A stretch of 7,835 nt of DNA, taken from NCBI GenBank assembly GCA_016926765.1, contig JAFGNY010000351.1, positions 1-7,835 of the forward strand. The letters are read 5' to 3'. The position numbers and the translations under genes are program-made. Source of the DNA: Bacteroidales bacterium. Its GTDB lineage: Bacteria > Bacteroidota > Bacteroidia > Bacteroidales > FEN-979. The notes beneath the pieces were generated by a model. That model saw only the letters and a list, made by a program, of their open reading frames with translations. It did no database searches and was not told the origin of the DNA. Below, in pieces: positions 1 to 6,157 of the stretch; position 1 is the first letter of the stretch; each line of letters begins with the position of its first letter.

Positions 1-37
1 ATAGGGGATTCTTAGCGATGCCCGGAAGTACAAAACA

Positions 38-66
38 GCAGAGCCGCAATTATATTGCGGCTCTGC
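38..66. terminator. Perfect 13-bp hairpin, possible transcription terminator
   Basis: Positions 38-50 (GCAGAGCCGCAAT) are the exact reverse complement of 54-66, with a 3-base TAT loop. The lower stem is GC-rich. No T-run follows on the + strand; on the - strand the stem is followed by TGTTTTG, which is weakly U-rich. No coding frame around it is convincing. The best guess is the terminator of a rightward gene ending left of the window, isolating the operon that starts at 224. A palindromic protein-binding site is the alternative. Confidence 0.5.
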
Positions 67-148
67 ATGCAAAAATCAGTAAATTTATCCAGATGAAAAA
101 AGTACGATGTATCGTTTACAAAAGTAGTCCTGATTGAACAGAATAAGT

Positions 149-188
149 GTTAAGGAATACTAAGAATCGTTAAAAAATGTTAAAAACC
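149..188 (+). promoter_or_regulatory. Four 10-bp-phased GTTAA direct repeats, candidate response-regulator operator
   Basis: GTTAA occurs at 149-153, ACTAA at 159-163, GTTAA at 169-173 and GTTAA at 179-183. The four copies are spaced exactly 10 bp apart, one helical turn, so all lie on the same DNA face. The tract ends 18 bp before the -7 box at 207 and covers the place where a -33 element would be expected; no TTTG is present at that spacing. This matches the way OmpR/PhoB-family activators bind head-to-tail repeats and stand in for a poor upstream promoter element. The gene for such a regulator is second in the operon, so autoregulation is the simplest inference. Seen: the repeats and phasing. 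Inferred: the binding protein. Confidence 0.55.
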
Positions 189-206
189 CCTTGTTGTAAT
201 TTCCCT

Positions 207-214
207 TACATTTG
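207..214 (+). promoter_or_regulatory. Bacteroidota -7 promoter box TACATTTG for the two-component/rsmI operon
   Basis: TACATTTG matches the Bacteroidota primary sigma factor -7 consensus TAnnTTTG at all fixed positions. It ends 9 bases before the ATG at 224, so transcription would begin at about 219-222 and the mRNA would be nearly leaderless. No good -33 TTG lies 17-23 bp upstream; the phased repeat at 149-188 occupies that zone. Confidence 0.6.
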
Positions 215-223
215 TAAGAAGAA

Positions 224-1510
224 ATGAAACGGAACGTACTCATCGGGATTATCATCATCATGACCATTGCCCTGATCGGGTTGCTTGGCATTCAACTCTA
301 CTGGATACGCAGCGCTTCTTCGGTGAAGGAGTCCAGCTTCAGAAGAAGTGTGAATGAAGCAATGGCGAAGGTGGTTTACAAACTTGAGCGGCTGGAAAAG
401 AGGAGGGCTGCCGAGATCAATCCATTTCCAGGAATGCTGAACTTCACGAAACATCTCGACTTTTCCCTCTTTATCACGCCGTATGAACTGGATTCCCTGA
501 TCTCACTGGAACTCAACCTCCGGGGGATTGATACACGTTTTCTGTTCGGGATCTATCAACCCGAATACGATCTTTTCGTCATGGAAAAATCAACCGATTA
601 CCGGAAACAGATGATCCAGATAGGTTATGCATACCCGTTATTCTCAGCCGACATGTTCACAACTCCGGAATACCTGCTGATCTATTTCCCCTATGAGAGG
701 CAATTCCTGCTGACTGAGTTGTGGGGAATGCTCCTGATCTCGATTGTCCTGATCGTGGTGATTATCTACACCTTCTCCTATACCATCACTATCCTGGTCA
801 GGCAAAAGAAGATTTCAGATATGAAGAGCGACTTCATCAATAACATGACGCATGAGTTCAAAACACCGATCTCCACGATTTCACTTGCCTGCGAAGCGCT
901 GGGAGACAAAGACCTTGAAGGATTGAAAGACTCTTATGATACGTATATCGGGATGATCAAGGAAGAAAACAGCCGGCTTTCCATTCTTTCGGAACGGATC
1001 CTTCAGGCTGCAGTGTTGGAAAAGGGAGAGATGAAAATGCATCTCGAACGGATCGACCTGCACTCCATTATCAGGGATGTGATCAAGAGTATCCGGATCC
1101 AGGTTGAAATCAAGGACGGGGAGATTCACACCAATCTCAGGGCAAAACCCTCTATACTGGAAGGAGACCGGGTGCACCTGACAAATCTGGTTTACAACCT
1201 CCTGGATAACGCAACAAAATACACCCCCCGTAAACCGGAGATCCGGGTCACAACAGAAAATAGCACCCACGGAATTACGTTATCAGTATATGATAACGGG
1301 ACCGGCATCAGCAAGCAGGAGCAAAAAAAGATCTTTGACAAGCTCTACCGGATTCCGACGGGAAATATTCACAACGTGCGTGGGTTTGGACTGGGGCTCA
1401 GTTATGTCAAGGCCATCGTGGGAGTTCACCGGGGGAAGATCACCGTGGAAAGTGAAATCAACAAAGGCAGCGTTTTCAGGATCTATCTTCCTTATAAACA
1501 AGCTGATTAG
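224..1510 (+). CDS. rprX: Membrane sensor histidine kinase (RprX-like)
   Basis: This is a 428-residue inner-membrane histidine kinase that should phosphorylate the regulator encoded immediately downstream. An N-terminal membrane helix (about 5-28) and a second one (about 166-191) flank a periplasmic sensing region of about 135 residues with no motif I recognise. The kinase core is complete: an H-box with NNMTHEFKTP and phospho-acceptor His210, an N-box around NLLDNATKY (Asn325/Asn329), a G1 box DNGTGIS (357-363), an F-box near 370-378 and a G2 box GFGLGLSYVK (387-396). No HAMP or PAS domain is evident; the second helix leads almost directly into the dimerisation domain. The start at 224 places the first helix correctly and lies just behind the -7 box. 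Only 5 bases separate it from the next gene. The name rprX rests on similarity of the pair to Bacteroides fragilis RprX/RprY from memory. The histidine kinase assignment is firm; orthology and the stimulus are not. Confidence 0.93.
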   Translation: MKRNVLIGIIIIMTIALIGLLGIQLYWIRSASSVKESSFRRSVNEAMAKVVYKLERLEKRRAAEINPFPGMLNFTKHLDFSLFITPYELDSLISLELNLRGIDTRFLFGIYQPEYDLFVMEKSTDYRKQMIQIGYAYPLFSADMFTTPEYLLIYFPYERQFLLTELWGMLLISIVLIVVIIYTFSYTITILVRQKKISDMKSDFINNMTHEFKTPISTISLACEALGDKDLEGLKDSYDTYIGMIKEENSRLSILSERILQAAVLEKGEMKMHLERIDLHSIIRDVIKSIRIQVEIKDGEIHTNLRAKPSILEGDRVHLTNLVYNLLDNATKYTPRKPEIRVTTENSTHGITLSVYDNGTGISKQEQKKIFDKLYRIPTGNIHNVRGFGLGLSYVKAIVGVHRGKITVESEINKGSVFRIYLPYKQAD

Positions 1511-1515
1511 ACACT

Positions 1516-2217
1516 ATGGAAAAAAAAACAATTCATCTCCTGCTGGCAGAAGATGACCGGAATCTCGGGAATCTTCTGAAAAATTACCTTGATGCCAAAG
1601 GGTATCAGACAACACTTTGTCACAACGGGCAGGAGGCTATCGATGCTTTCTCAAAACAACCGGTTGATTTCTGTATCCTGGATATCATGATGCCGGTGAA
1701 GGACGGCTTTACCGTAGCCAAAGAAATCCGGTTGCGGGACAAAAAGACGCCGATCCTCTTTTTAACGGCAAAGTCGATGCAGGAGGATAAACTGAAAGGG
1801 TTTGAGATAGGAGGTGACGACTACCTTACCAAACCCTTCAGTATGGAAGAACTCCTGGTACGCATGCAAGCGATCCTCCGGAGACTCGAAGATCACCCGA
1901 AACCCAGTCAGGACGAGACAACATTTGCCATCGGAGCCTATACATTTGACGTACACCGGCAAACCCTCCGGTTTGGTAAAAACGAACAGAAACTCACTTC
2001 AAAAGAGACCGGTCTTCTTAAACTGTTGTGTACACATGTCAATGATGTGCTCACCCGTTCTGAAGCCCTCACTGAGATTTGGAACAACGACAGCTATTTC
2101 AATGCACGAAGTATGGATGTGTATATTGTAAAACTGAGAAAATACCTGAAACAGGATCCAACCGTCGGACTGATTAACGTCCATGGTGTAGGTTTCAAAC
2201 TGGTAACCAACACATGA
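1516..2217 (+). CDS. rprY: OmpR-family response regulator (RprY-like)
   Basis: This 233-residue DNA-binding response regulator is the partner of the upstream kinase. The receiver domain (about 6-124) has the acidic pocket Glu12-Asp13-Asp14, phospho-acceptor Asp56 (ILDIMMP), Thr84 (LFLTAK) and Lys106 (LTKPF). A winged-helix Trans_Reg_C domain follows (about 136-231), with the recognition-helix stretch YFNARSMDVYIVKLRK and the wing near NVHGVGFKLV. This stretch closely resembles what I remember of Bacteroides RprY, hence the symbol; other OmpR-type regulators of the phylum look similar, so orthology is tentative. The ATG at 1516 is 5 bases after the kinase stop, and the TGA overlaps the rsmI start. 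OmpR-family proteins bind tandem direct repeats as dimers, and such a repeat lies at 149-188 in front of this operon, which suggests autoregulation. Confidence 0.94.
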   Translation: MEKKTIHLLLAEDDRNLGNLLKNYLDAKGYQTTLCHNGQEAIDAFSKQPVDFCILDIMMPVKDGFTVAKEIRLRDKKTPILFLTAKSMQEDKLKGFEIGGDDYLTKPFSMEELLVRMQAILRRLEDHPKPSQDETTFAIGAYTFDVHRQTLRFGKNEQKLTSKETGLLKLLCTHVNDVLTRSEALTEIWNNDSYFNARSMDVYIVKLRKYLKQDPTVGLINVHGVGFKLVTNT

Positions 2218-2894
2218 ACAGAAATCCCTCGCTCTACCTCGTCCCAACCCCCATCGGGAACCTCGAAGATATCACCCTGAGAGCCATCCGCGTGCTGAAA
2301 GAGGTCGATTTCATCCTTTCAGAAGATACGCGCCAGACGGGGATCCTTCTGAAACATTTCGGGATCAGGAATTCCCTGGTATCACACCACCAGTTCAATG
2401 AACACAAATCCATCGAATCCATTATCAGCCGGCTGAAAGCAGGCGAGGTGGCAGCTCTGGTGAGTGATGCCGGAACCCCCGGCATTTCTGATCCCGGATT
2501 TCTTCTTGTGAGAGCCTGCTTGCAGGAAGAATTGGATGTGGAGTCCCTCCCCGGCCCAACTGCCCTGATCCCTGCCCTTGTAAATTCGGGTTTGCCCTGT
2601 GAAAGCTTTTTGTTTGTAGGATTTCTGCCCCATAAAAAAGGAAGGGCAGGTAAGCTGAAAGAACTTTCTTCCAGCCCGTATACCCTGGTCTTTTATGAAT
2701 CCCCCTTCAGATTGAGTAAATTAATTGCTCAACTGATGGAATCCATGGGACCCGACCGCCGGGCATCTGTATCACGGGAACTGACTAAGATATATGAAGA
2801 GACGTTGAGAGGAACGCTGCAGGAGTTATCAGAGCAGTTTGCAGAAAAAGATGTAAAAGGAGAAATTGTGTTAGTGGTTGAAGGCGCCCGTTAA
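2214..2894 (+). CDS. rsmI: 16S rRNA (cytidine-1402-2'-O)-methyltransferase RsmI
   Basis: RsmI uses S-adenosylmethionine to methylate the ribose of C1402 in the decoding centre of 16S rRNA, alongside RsmH, which methylates the base of the same nucleotide. The tetrapyrrole-methylase fold motifs appear in order: LYLVPTPIGNLEDITLRA (7-24), SEDTR (36-40), the SAM-binding segment VSDAGTPGISDPG (83-95), LPGPTALIPAL (112-122), FVGFLPHKKGR (134-144), FYESPFRL (160-167) and VSRELTKIYEE (186-196). At 226 residues it lacks the C-terminal extension of the roughly 286-residue E. coli protein; shorter forms are usual in Bacteroidota. Its ATG overlaps the TGA of the response regulator gene in an ATGA arrangement, implying coupled translation and expression from the two-component promoter. 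It converges on the acylphosphatase gene with 42 bases between them. Confidence 0.96.
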   Translation: MNRNPSLYLVPTPIGNLEDITLRAIRVLKEVDFILSEDTRQTGILLKHFGIRNSLVSHHQFNEHKSIESIISRLKAGEVAALVSDAGTPGISDPGFLLVRACLQEELDVESLPGPTALIPALVNSGLPCESFLFVGFLPHKKGRAGKLKELSSSPYTLVFYESPFRLSKLIAQLMESMGPDRRASVSRELTKIYEETLRGTLQELSEQFAEKDVKGEIVLVVEGAR

Positions 2895-2911
2895 TCCGGT
2901 CCGGCATTTCT

Positions 2912-2946
2912 TTCCCCATTCCCCATGCTTGGTTCCTCATTCCTTA
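2912..2946. repeat. Degenerate heptanucleotide tandem repeat at a convergent gene junction
   Basis: Five successive 7-base units in one register: TTCCCCA (2912), TTCCCCA (2919), a divergent TGCTTGG (2926), TTCCTCA (2933) and TTCCTTA (2940). The tract fills most of the gap between rsmI and the acylphosphatase gene and runs past the acylphosphatase stop codon (TGA on the - strand, 2937-2939), so it encodes the last two residues. It has the same 7-base period as the tracts at 6070-6157 and 6609-6685. There is no hairpin or T-run terminator in this gap. Confidence 0.6.
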
Positions 2947-3239
2947 TTTCCGTTATTCTGCCACCTTGTCCGGCTCTTGATTTCGAATGAAGAGTAATTT
3001 TTCAGATCCCCTTCGTGGGGATCTACCTGTTCCACCTTTGCCCCAAGCGGACCCCGATGGCACCAGGCAAGAAATTTTTCCAGGGCTTCCTCCTCCCCTT
3101 CTGCCTCAATGTAAACCGTGTTGTCATCCTGGTTCATGACGATACCTGAAACACCGTATTTATAAGCGGCTTCCATGGTACGGAACCGGAATCCGACCCG
3201 CTGTACACGCCCTTTGATAATGATGTTCAGATGCTTCAT
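2937..3239 (-). CDS. acyP: Acylphosphatase
   Basis: This 100-residue cytoplasmic enzyme should hydrolyse the carboxyl-phosphate bond of acyl phosphates such as acetyl phosphate or 1,3-bisphosphoglycerate. The signature GRVQRVGFR (10-18) holds the phosphate-binding loop and catalytic Arg18, and the second signature ends at catalytic Asn36 (GIVMNQDDNTVYIEAEGE). The conserved C-terminal half, with FLAWCHRGPLGAKVEQV and SSFEI, is present. Arg14 replaces the usual glycine in the VQGV loop. At 100 residues it is slightly longer than the typical 90-92; the extra residues form a polar tail whose end is encoded by the heptamer repeat at 2912-2946. The ATG overlaps the TGA of the upstream membrane-protein gene by four bases, so the two are co-transcribed from the divergent region near 5350. 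Confidence 0.93.
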   Translation of the reverse strand: MKHLNIIIKGRVQRVGFRFRTMEAAYKYGVSGIVMNQDDNTVYIEAEGEEEALEKFLAWCHRGPLGAKVEQVDPHEGDLKNYSSFEIKSRTRWQNNGNKE

Positions 3240-5335
3240 GATTCACTTGGTGGATTAGGGAGTTCTTCCGATCCCATACTCTTTCCTGAAGTATGATAGC
3301 TGCCATGCCGCCGGCTCTTCCGGAAGGCGTTCTGAACCATCCTGTAGACAAGCGACAGAACAATGAAGAGGGATCCGGTAGCAAAAAGCAACAGGACACG
3401 GGTGATCATAGAGAGGCTCTTCATGTCAAAATAGATCAGCTTAAAAGCAGCCAGTAACAGAACAATCAATGCCAGCGTACGGCCAAACCGTTTCTGCCGG
3501 ATAAAACCCCAGACCAGAATAACTGCTCCGCTTACAAAGAGAACCAGGGTGGCAGGAAGTCTTAACAGCCTGGTTTCGATCTCATTCACTTCAAGTTGTG
3601 AAGTGGCATTGATGGCAGCACCTGTAAATACCAGCTCTGAAACGAGGATATCCAACACCATCACAATGGCATAGATGAGAAATATCCTCTTCGCCAGGGT
3701 ACTGCCTTTGAATGCTTTGCCCGCATACTTCAGCACGATAGAAAGATAGACCAGAAAGAGTGCTGCCGGCATATAGTGTAATGGGAATATGGCTAGTCCC
3801 ACCGGCACTTCCCTGACATAAAGACCCAGTATCGTTTCCGTTTTTAACGTCAACAAAGAAGGATAGATGAAGGTAAGTATAACAGATACCAGGATGGCGA
3901 CAGGGAGAAAAGAGGAGCGTTGAGCAGCCAACCACGGGATTGCAATGATGAAGAAGAGGCAGTGGTAGGAGAACCAACTGATCAATGCCACTTCTCCAGA
4001 GCCGCAGATTACCATGCAACTATATTGCCAGAGATAGAAAAGTCCGAAATAAAGACCTGTCAGAAAAATACCTTTCAGCAGAACCAGGTAGCGCTTTCTG
4101 TCAAACCATTTCCTGGAATAACTGATCTCCAGTTTCCTGAGCTGGATCCGGTCGAGGAAAGCGACCAGCGCAATAAACAGGCCAGCAATCAGTCCCCGGT
4201 AAAACAAAGCCTGGTTCCCGGCCAGTCCGCCCGCAAACGCAGCAGGAATGTAGCTGAAAACCAGGTCTTTTAAAAAGACCAGCATCATCACACCTACAAG
4301 GACCAACCCAATGATGATTGAAGGCTGATCTTTAGTTTGCCGTGAAAAAAACAGTGAGAGCATGGAGATACTTCCGGCCAGCAGGATCAGTTTACTTGTC
4401 CAAAAAAGAAGCGGCAACAGCAGGCTGATCAGAACCAGGGCCGATGCCAGGAACGGCCTCTTCCGGAAAGGCTGATGGAAGTATTCCATGGCAAGAAGCG
4501 AAAGGGAATAACCAACCGTTAGTGCAAGTGCAAAGAAAAAAAGAGGTTGCTTCCCATAAAACTTTAAAAGGGTAGCTATGACAAGAATAAAATAAAACCC
4601 AACATTGAAGGCGATAACGGAAACCTCGATATAATGACTCAGTACCTTATGTCCGGCAAATCCTCTGAATAACTGAATCAAATGGAAAGAGAGAAAGATC
4701 AGGGACGAAAAGACAAAGAATTCGGGAAGCTGGTCGCGCTGACCATTGATCATCAGTTTCAGCAACCACCAAAGGGAGAAGAGCCCCCAGGTGAAGAAAA
4801 AATGTATCCGGAGGCCATTATGACTCAGGTGGTGACCAAAAAAATAGAGACCAACCGAGATGAGGATCAGCAGGGAAAAATAGAGCTCAACCTGCCATCC
4901 GAAGTTGCGTATCATGGCAAGGAGAGCGATGAATACCAGGAATACAGAGATCATCTGAAATTCAGGTCTTCTGCGCCAGCGGGACAGCAACTGCAAAACC
5001 AGCCACCCCGCCATCAGGGCAAAGATGATTAGGCACATCGGGAAGGTAATTGGAGTGGCAGAGGGGCTTTCAGGCGCAATGGTCTCTCCGCTCACCCGGG
5101 ATGCAGCTTCACTCTGCTTGACGATCAGCTCTTTGGGAGAGATGAGTTTTCTGGCCACTTTAAAAATTGTATCAGCTGAATTGGCAGCAAACCAGAGACT
5201 ACCGGCCAGGAAGAGGATCCCAATGAGCCGCAGCAGCTGTTTAGAAAAGACCGTTTCCATGTTTTTAAGAGAGAATCCATCTCGTTGTGCAGAGGAACGT
5301 CGCTTTTTATGCGTATGGCCGGCTGGAGGCATCAT
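3236..5335 (-). CDS. Large polytopic membrane protein, DUF2339-like
   Basis: This 699-residue protein has roughly 20 hydrophobic segments spread over nearly its whole length, separated by short charged loops such as RWRRRPEFQ and RKWFDRKRYL. The last two helices, with the intervening LIYFDMKSLSMITRVLLLF (about 634-652), resemble the conserved C-terminal pattern of DUF2339 proteins, whose function is unknown. The first helix is at about 34-51, followed by a loop of about 45 residues that is probably periplasmic, and the C-terminal tail is polar. No catalytic motif is evident. Start choice: the ATG at 5335 lies 14 bases after a TAGATTTG -7 box, and the following 75 bases have coding-like composition; an ATG at 5260 gives a natural start (METVFSKQLL) ten residues before the first helix. 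Either is possible. The TGA overlaps the acylphosphatase start, so these two form an operon, but the functional link is unclear. Confidence 0.75.
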   Translation of the reverse strand: MMPPAGHTHKKRRSSAQRDGFSLKNMETVFSKQLLRLIGILFLAGSLWFAANSADTIFKVARKLISPKELIVKQSEAASRVSGETIAPESPSATPITFPMCLIIFALMAGWLVLQLLSRWRRRPEFQMISVFLVFIALLAMIRNFGWQVELYFSLLILISVGLYFFGHHLSHNGLRIHFFFTWGLFSLWWLLKLMINGQRDQLPEFFVFSSLIFLSFHLIQLFRGFAGHKVLSHYIEVSVIAFNVGFYFILVIATLLKFYGKQPLFFFALALTVGYSLSLLAMEYFHQPFRKRPFLASALVLISLLLPLLFWTSKLILLAGSISMLSLFFSRQTKDQPSIIIGLVLVGVMMLVFLKDLVFSYIPAAFAGGLAGNQALFYRGLIAGLFIALVAFLDRIQLRKLEISYSRKWFDRKRYLVLLKGIFLTGLYFGLFYLWQYSCMVICGSGEVALISWFSYHCLFFIIAIPWLAAQRSSFLPVAILVSVILTFIYPSLLTLKTETILGLYVREVPVGLAIFPLHYMPAALFLVYLSIVLKYAGKAFKGSTLAKRIFLIYAIVMVLDILVSELVFTGAAINATSQLEVNEIETRLLRLPATLVLFVSGAVILVWGFIRQKRFGRTLALIVLLLAAFKLIYFDMKSLSMITRVLLLFATGSLFIVLSLVYRMVQNAFRKSRRHGSYHTSGKSMGSEELPNPPSES

Positions 5336-5342
5336 GATAAAA

Positions 5343-5375
5343 TTGAAGACAAATCTATCGATTTTTTTACCTTTA
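5343..5375 (+). promoter_or_regulatory. Candidate promoter for the SRAP gene
   Basis: TACCTTTA (5368-5375) matches the TAnnTTTG -7 consensus at all but the last base, and TTG (5343-5345) lies 22 bp upstream as a -33 element. Transcription would start near 5381, giving a leader of about 15 bases before the ATG at 5396. It faces the leftward -7 box at 5350-5357, which lies inside its spacer. Confidence 0.4.
5350..5357 (-). promoter_or_regulatory. Candidate -7 box TAGATTTG for the DUF2339-like/acyP operon
   Basis: On the - strand, positions 5357 to 5350 read TAGATTTG, a full match to TAnnTTTG. Transcription would begin near 5343, about 8 bases before the upper ATG at 5335 or about 83 bases before the alternative ATG at 5260. 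No -33 TTG is seen at the expected distance. The box lies within the spacer of the opposing promoter. Confidence 0.4.
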
Positions 5376-5395
5376 GGGAAAATATTCCTGATCTT

Positions 5396-6055
5396 ATGTG
5401 CGGACGTTATTCCTTTGCCATTGATGATGAGCTGATTAAAGAACGTTTTGGCATTTCGGTACGGTCAGCTATCTACAAAGCCCGGTACAATTGTGCACCT
5501 TCCCAGGAACTTGCTGTCATCAGCAATGACCATCCACGTGAAGTTCAGTTTTTTCGCTGGGGCCTGATCCCATTCTGGGCAAAAGATGCCTCTATCGGGA
5601 ACAAGCTGATCAACGCCAAAGCCGAAACTATCGCTGAAAAGCCTTCATTTAAAAATGCGTTCAGAAGGAGACGTTGTCTCGTTCCTGCCGACGGATTTTA
5701 TGAATGGAAAAAGAATGCCACCAAAACGCCTTACCGTATTGTGCTGAAAAGTGGCGCTCCCTTCGCGATGGCTGGCATCTGGGAGAGATGGAACAACGGG
5801 GAAGGAGAGCTGATTCACTCCTTTTCCATCATCACCACCGAACCCAACACGATGATGTCCCCCATTCATAACAGGATGCCGGCAATCCTGCTGCAGGAAG
5901 ATGAAAAGAGATGGCTGGAGGAAACCAGTGAAACCGCCTTACTGGAACTTCTGAAACCTTACCCTGCTGACCAGATGAAAGCATTCCCGGTATCGAAAAT
6001 GGTGAACTCGCCGAAGAACGACACGCCGGAAGTAGCTTTACCGATCTACGATTGA
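5396..6055 (+). CDS. SOS response-associated peptidase family protein (SRAP; YedK/HMCES type)
   Basis: This 219-residue SRAP protein should shield abasic sites in single-stranded DNA by forming a covalent thiazolidine link through Cys2, and could also undo this link. All key residues are present: Met1 is removed to expose Cys2 in MCGRYSF, Asn73 in LINAKAET, Glu103 in GFYEW and His158 in IHNRMP, closely matching the spacing in E. coli YedK (Cys2, Asn75, Glu105, His160). Other family signatures are RYNCAPSQ (30-37), RWGLIPFWA (54-62) and RRRRCLVPADGFYEW (90-104). The frame stays open upstream to an ATG at 5285, but the 5396 start is required because the catalytic cysteine must be residue 2. The gene stands alone, divergent from the membrane-protein operon and convergent with the LuxE-like gene. 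No LexA-type box is recognisable upstream. Confidence 0.95.
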   Translation: MCGRYSFAIDDELIKERFGISVRSAIYKARYNCAPSQELAVISNDHPREVQFFRWGLIPFWAKDASIGNKLINAKAETIAEKPSFKNAFRRRRCLVPADGFYEWKKNATKTPYRIVLKSGAPFAMAGIWERWNNGEGELIHSFSIITTEPNTMMSPIHNRMPAILLQEDEKRWLEETSETALLELLKPYPADQMKAFPVSKMVNSPKNDTPEVALPIYD

Positions 6056-6069
6056 TTCGATTTACGATG

Positions 6070-6090
6070 GATACCAGATACCGGATAACC
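6070..6090. repeat. Short heptanucleotide repeat, GATACCA type
   Basis: Three units in one 7-base register: GATACCA (6070-6076), GATACCG (6077-6083) and GATAACC (6084-6090). They begin 14 bases after the SRAP stop codon, and a second tract of a different unit starts 12 bases further on. Confidence 0.5.
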
Positions 6091-6101
6091 CCTCCCCGGC
6101 T

Positions 6102-6157
6102 CTAATCACTATTCCCTGATCCCTATTCGCTATTCGCTAATCCTTATCCGCTGACCA
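6102..6157. repeat. Degenerate heptanucleotide tandem repeat, CTATTCC type
   Basis: Eight successive 7-base units start at 6102, 6109, 6116, 6123, 6130, 6137, 6144 and 6151, with consensus CTATTCC. The units at 6123 and 6130 are identical (CTATTCG); the others differ at one to three positions, and the last two are the most divergent. The tract fills the end of the convergent gap and runs into the leftward gene, supplying its TAA stop (6144-6146) and last few codons. There is no hairpin or T-run terminator in this gap. Confidence 0.65.

Noticed and set aside
18..137. Short open frame of 39 codons crossing the hairpin at 38-66
   Set aside because: The product has no recognisable features, and a perfect 13-bp palindrome in the middle is more typical of non-coding sequence. 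I cannot exclude that the frame, open from base 3, is the end of a gene from outside the window.
881..1270. Antisense and alternative-frame open frames inside the kinase, regulator and rsmI genes
   Set aside because: All are short, lack recognisable domains and lie entirely within genes with clear family motifs in another frame.
2895..2936. CCGGTCCGG palindrome just after rsmI as a terminator
   Set aside because: The 4-bp arms with a one-base centre cannot form a stable RNA hairpin, and no T-run follows.
5285..5395. Upstream extension of the SRAP gene by 37 codons
   Set aside because: The family needs the catalytic cysteine directly after the initiator methionine, which fixes the start at 5396. 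The extension also covers the divergent promoter region.
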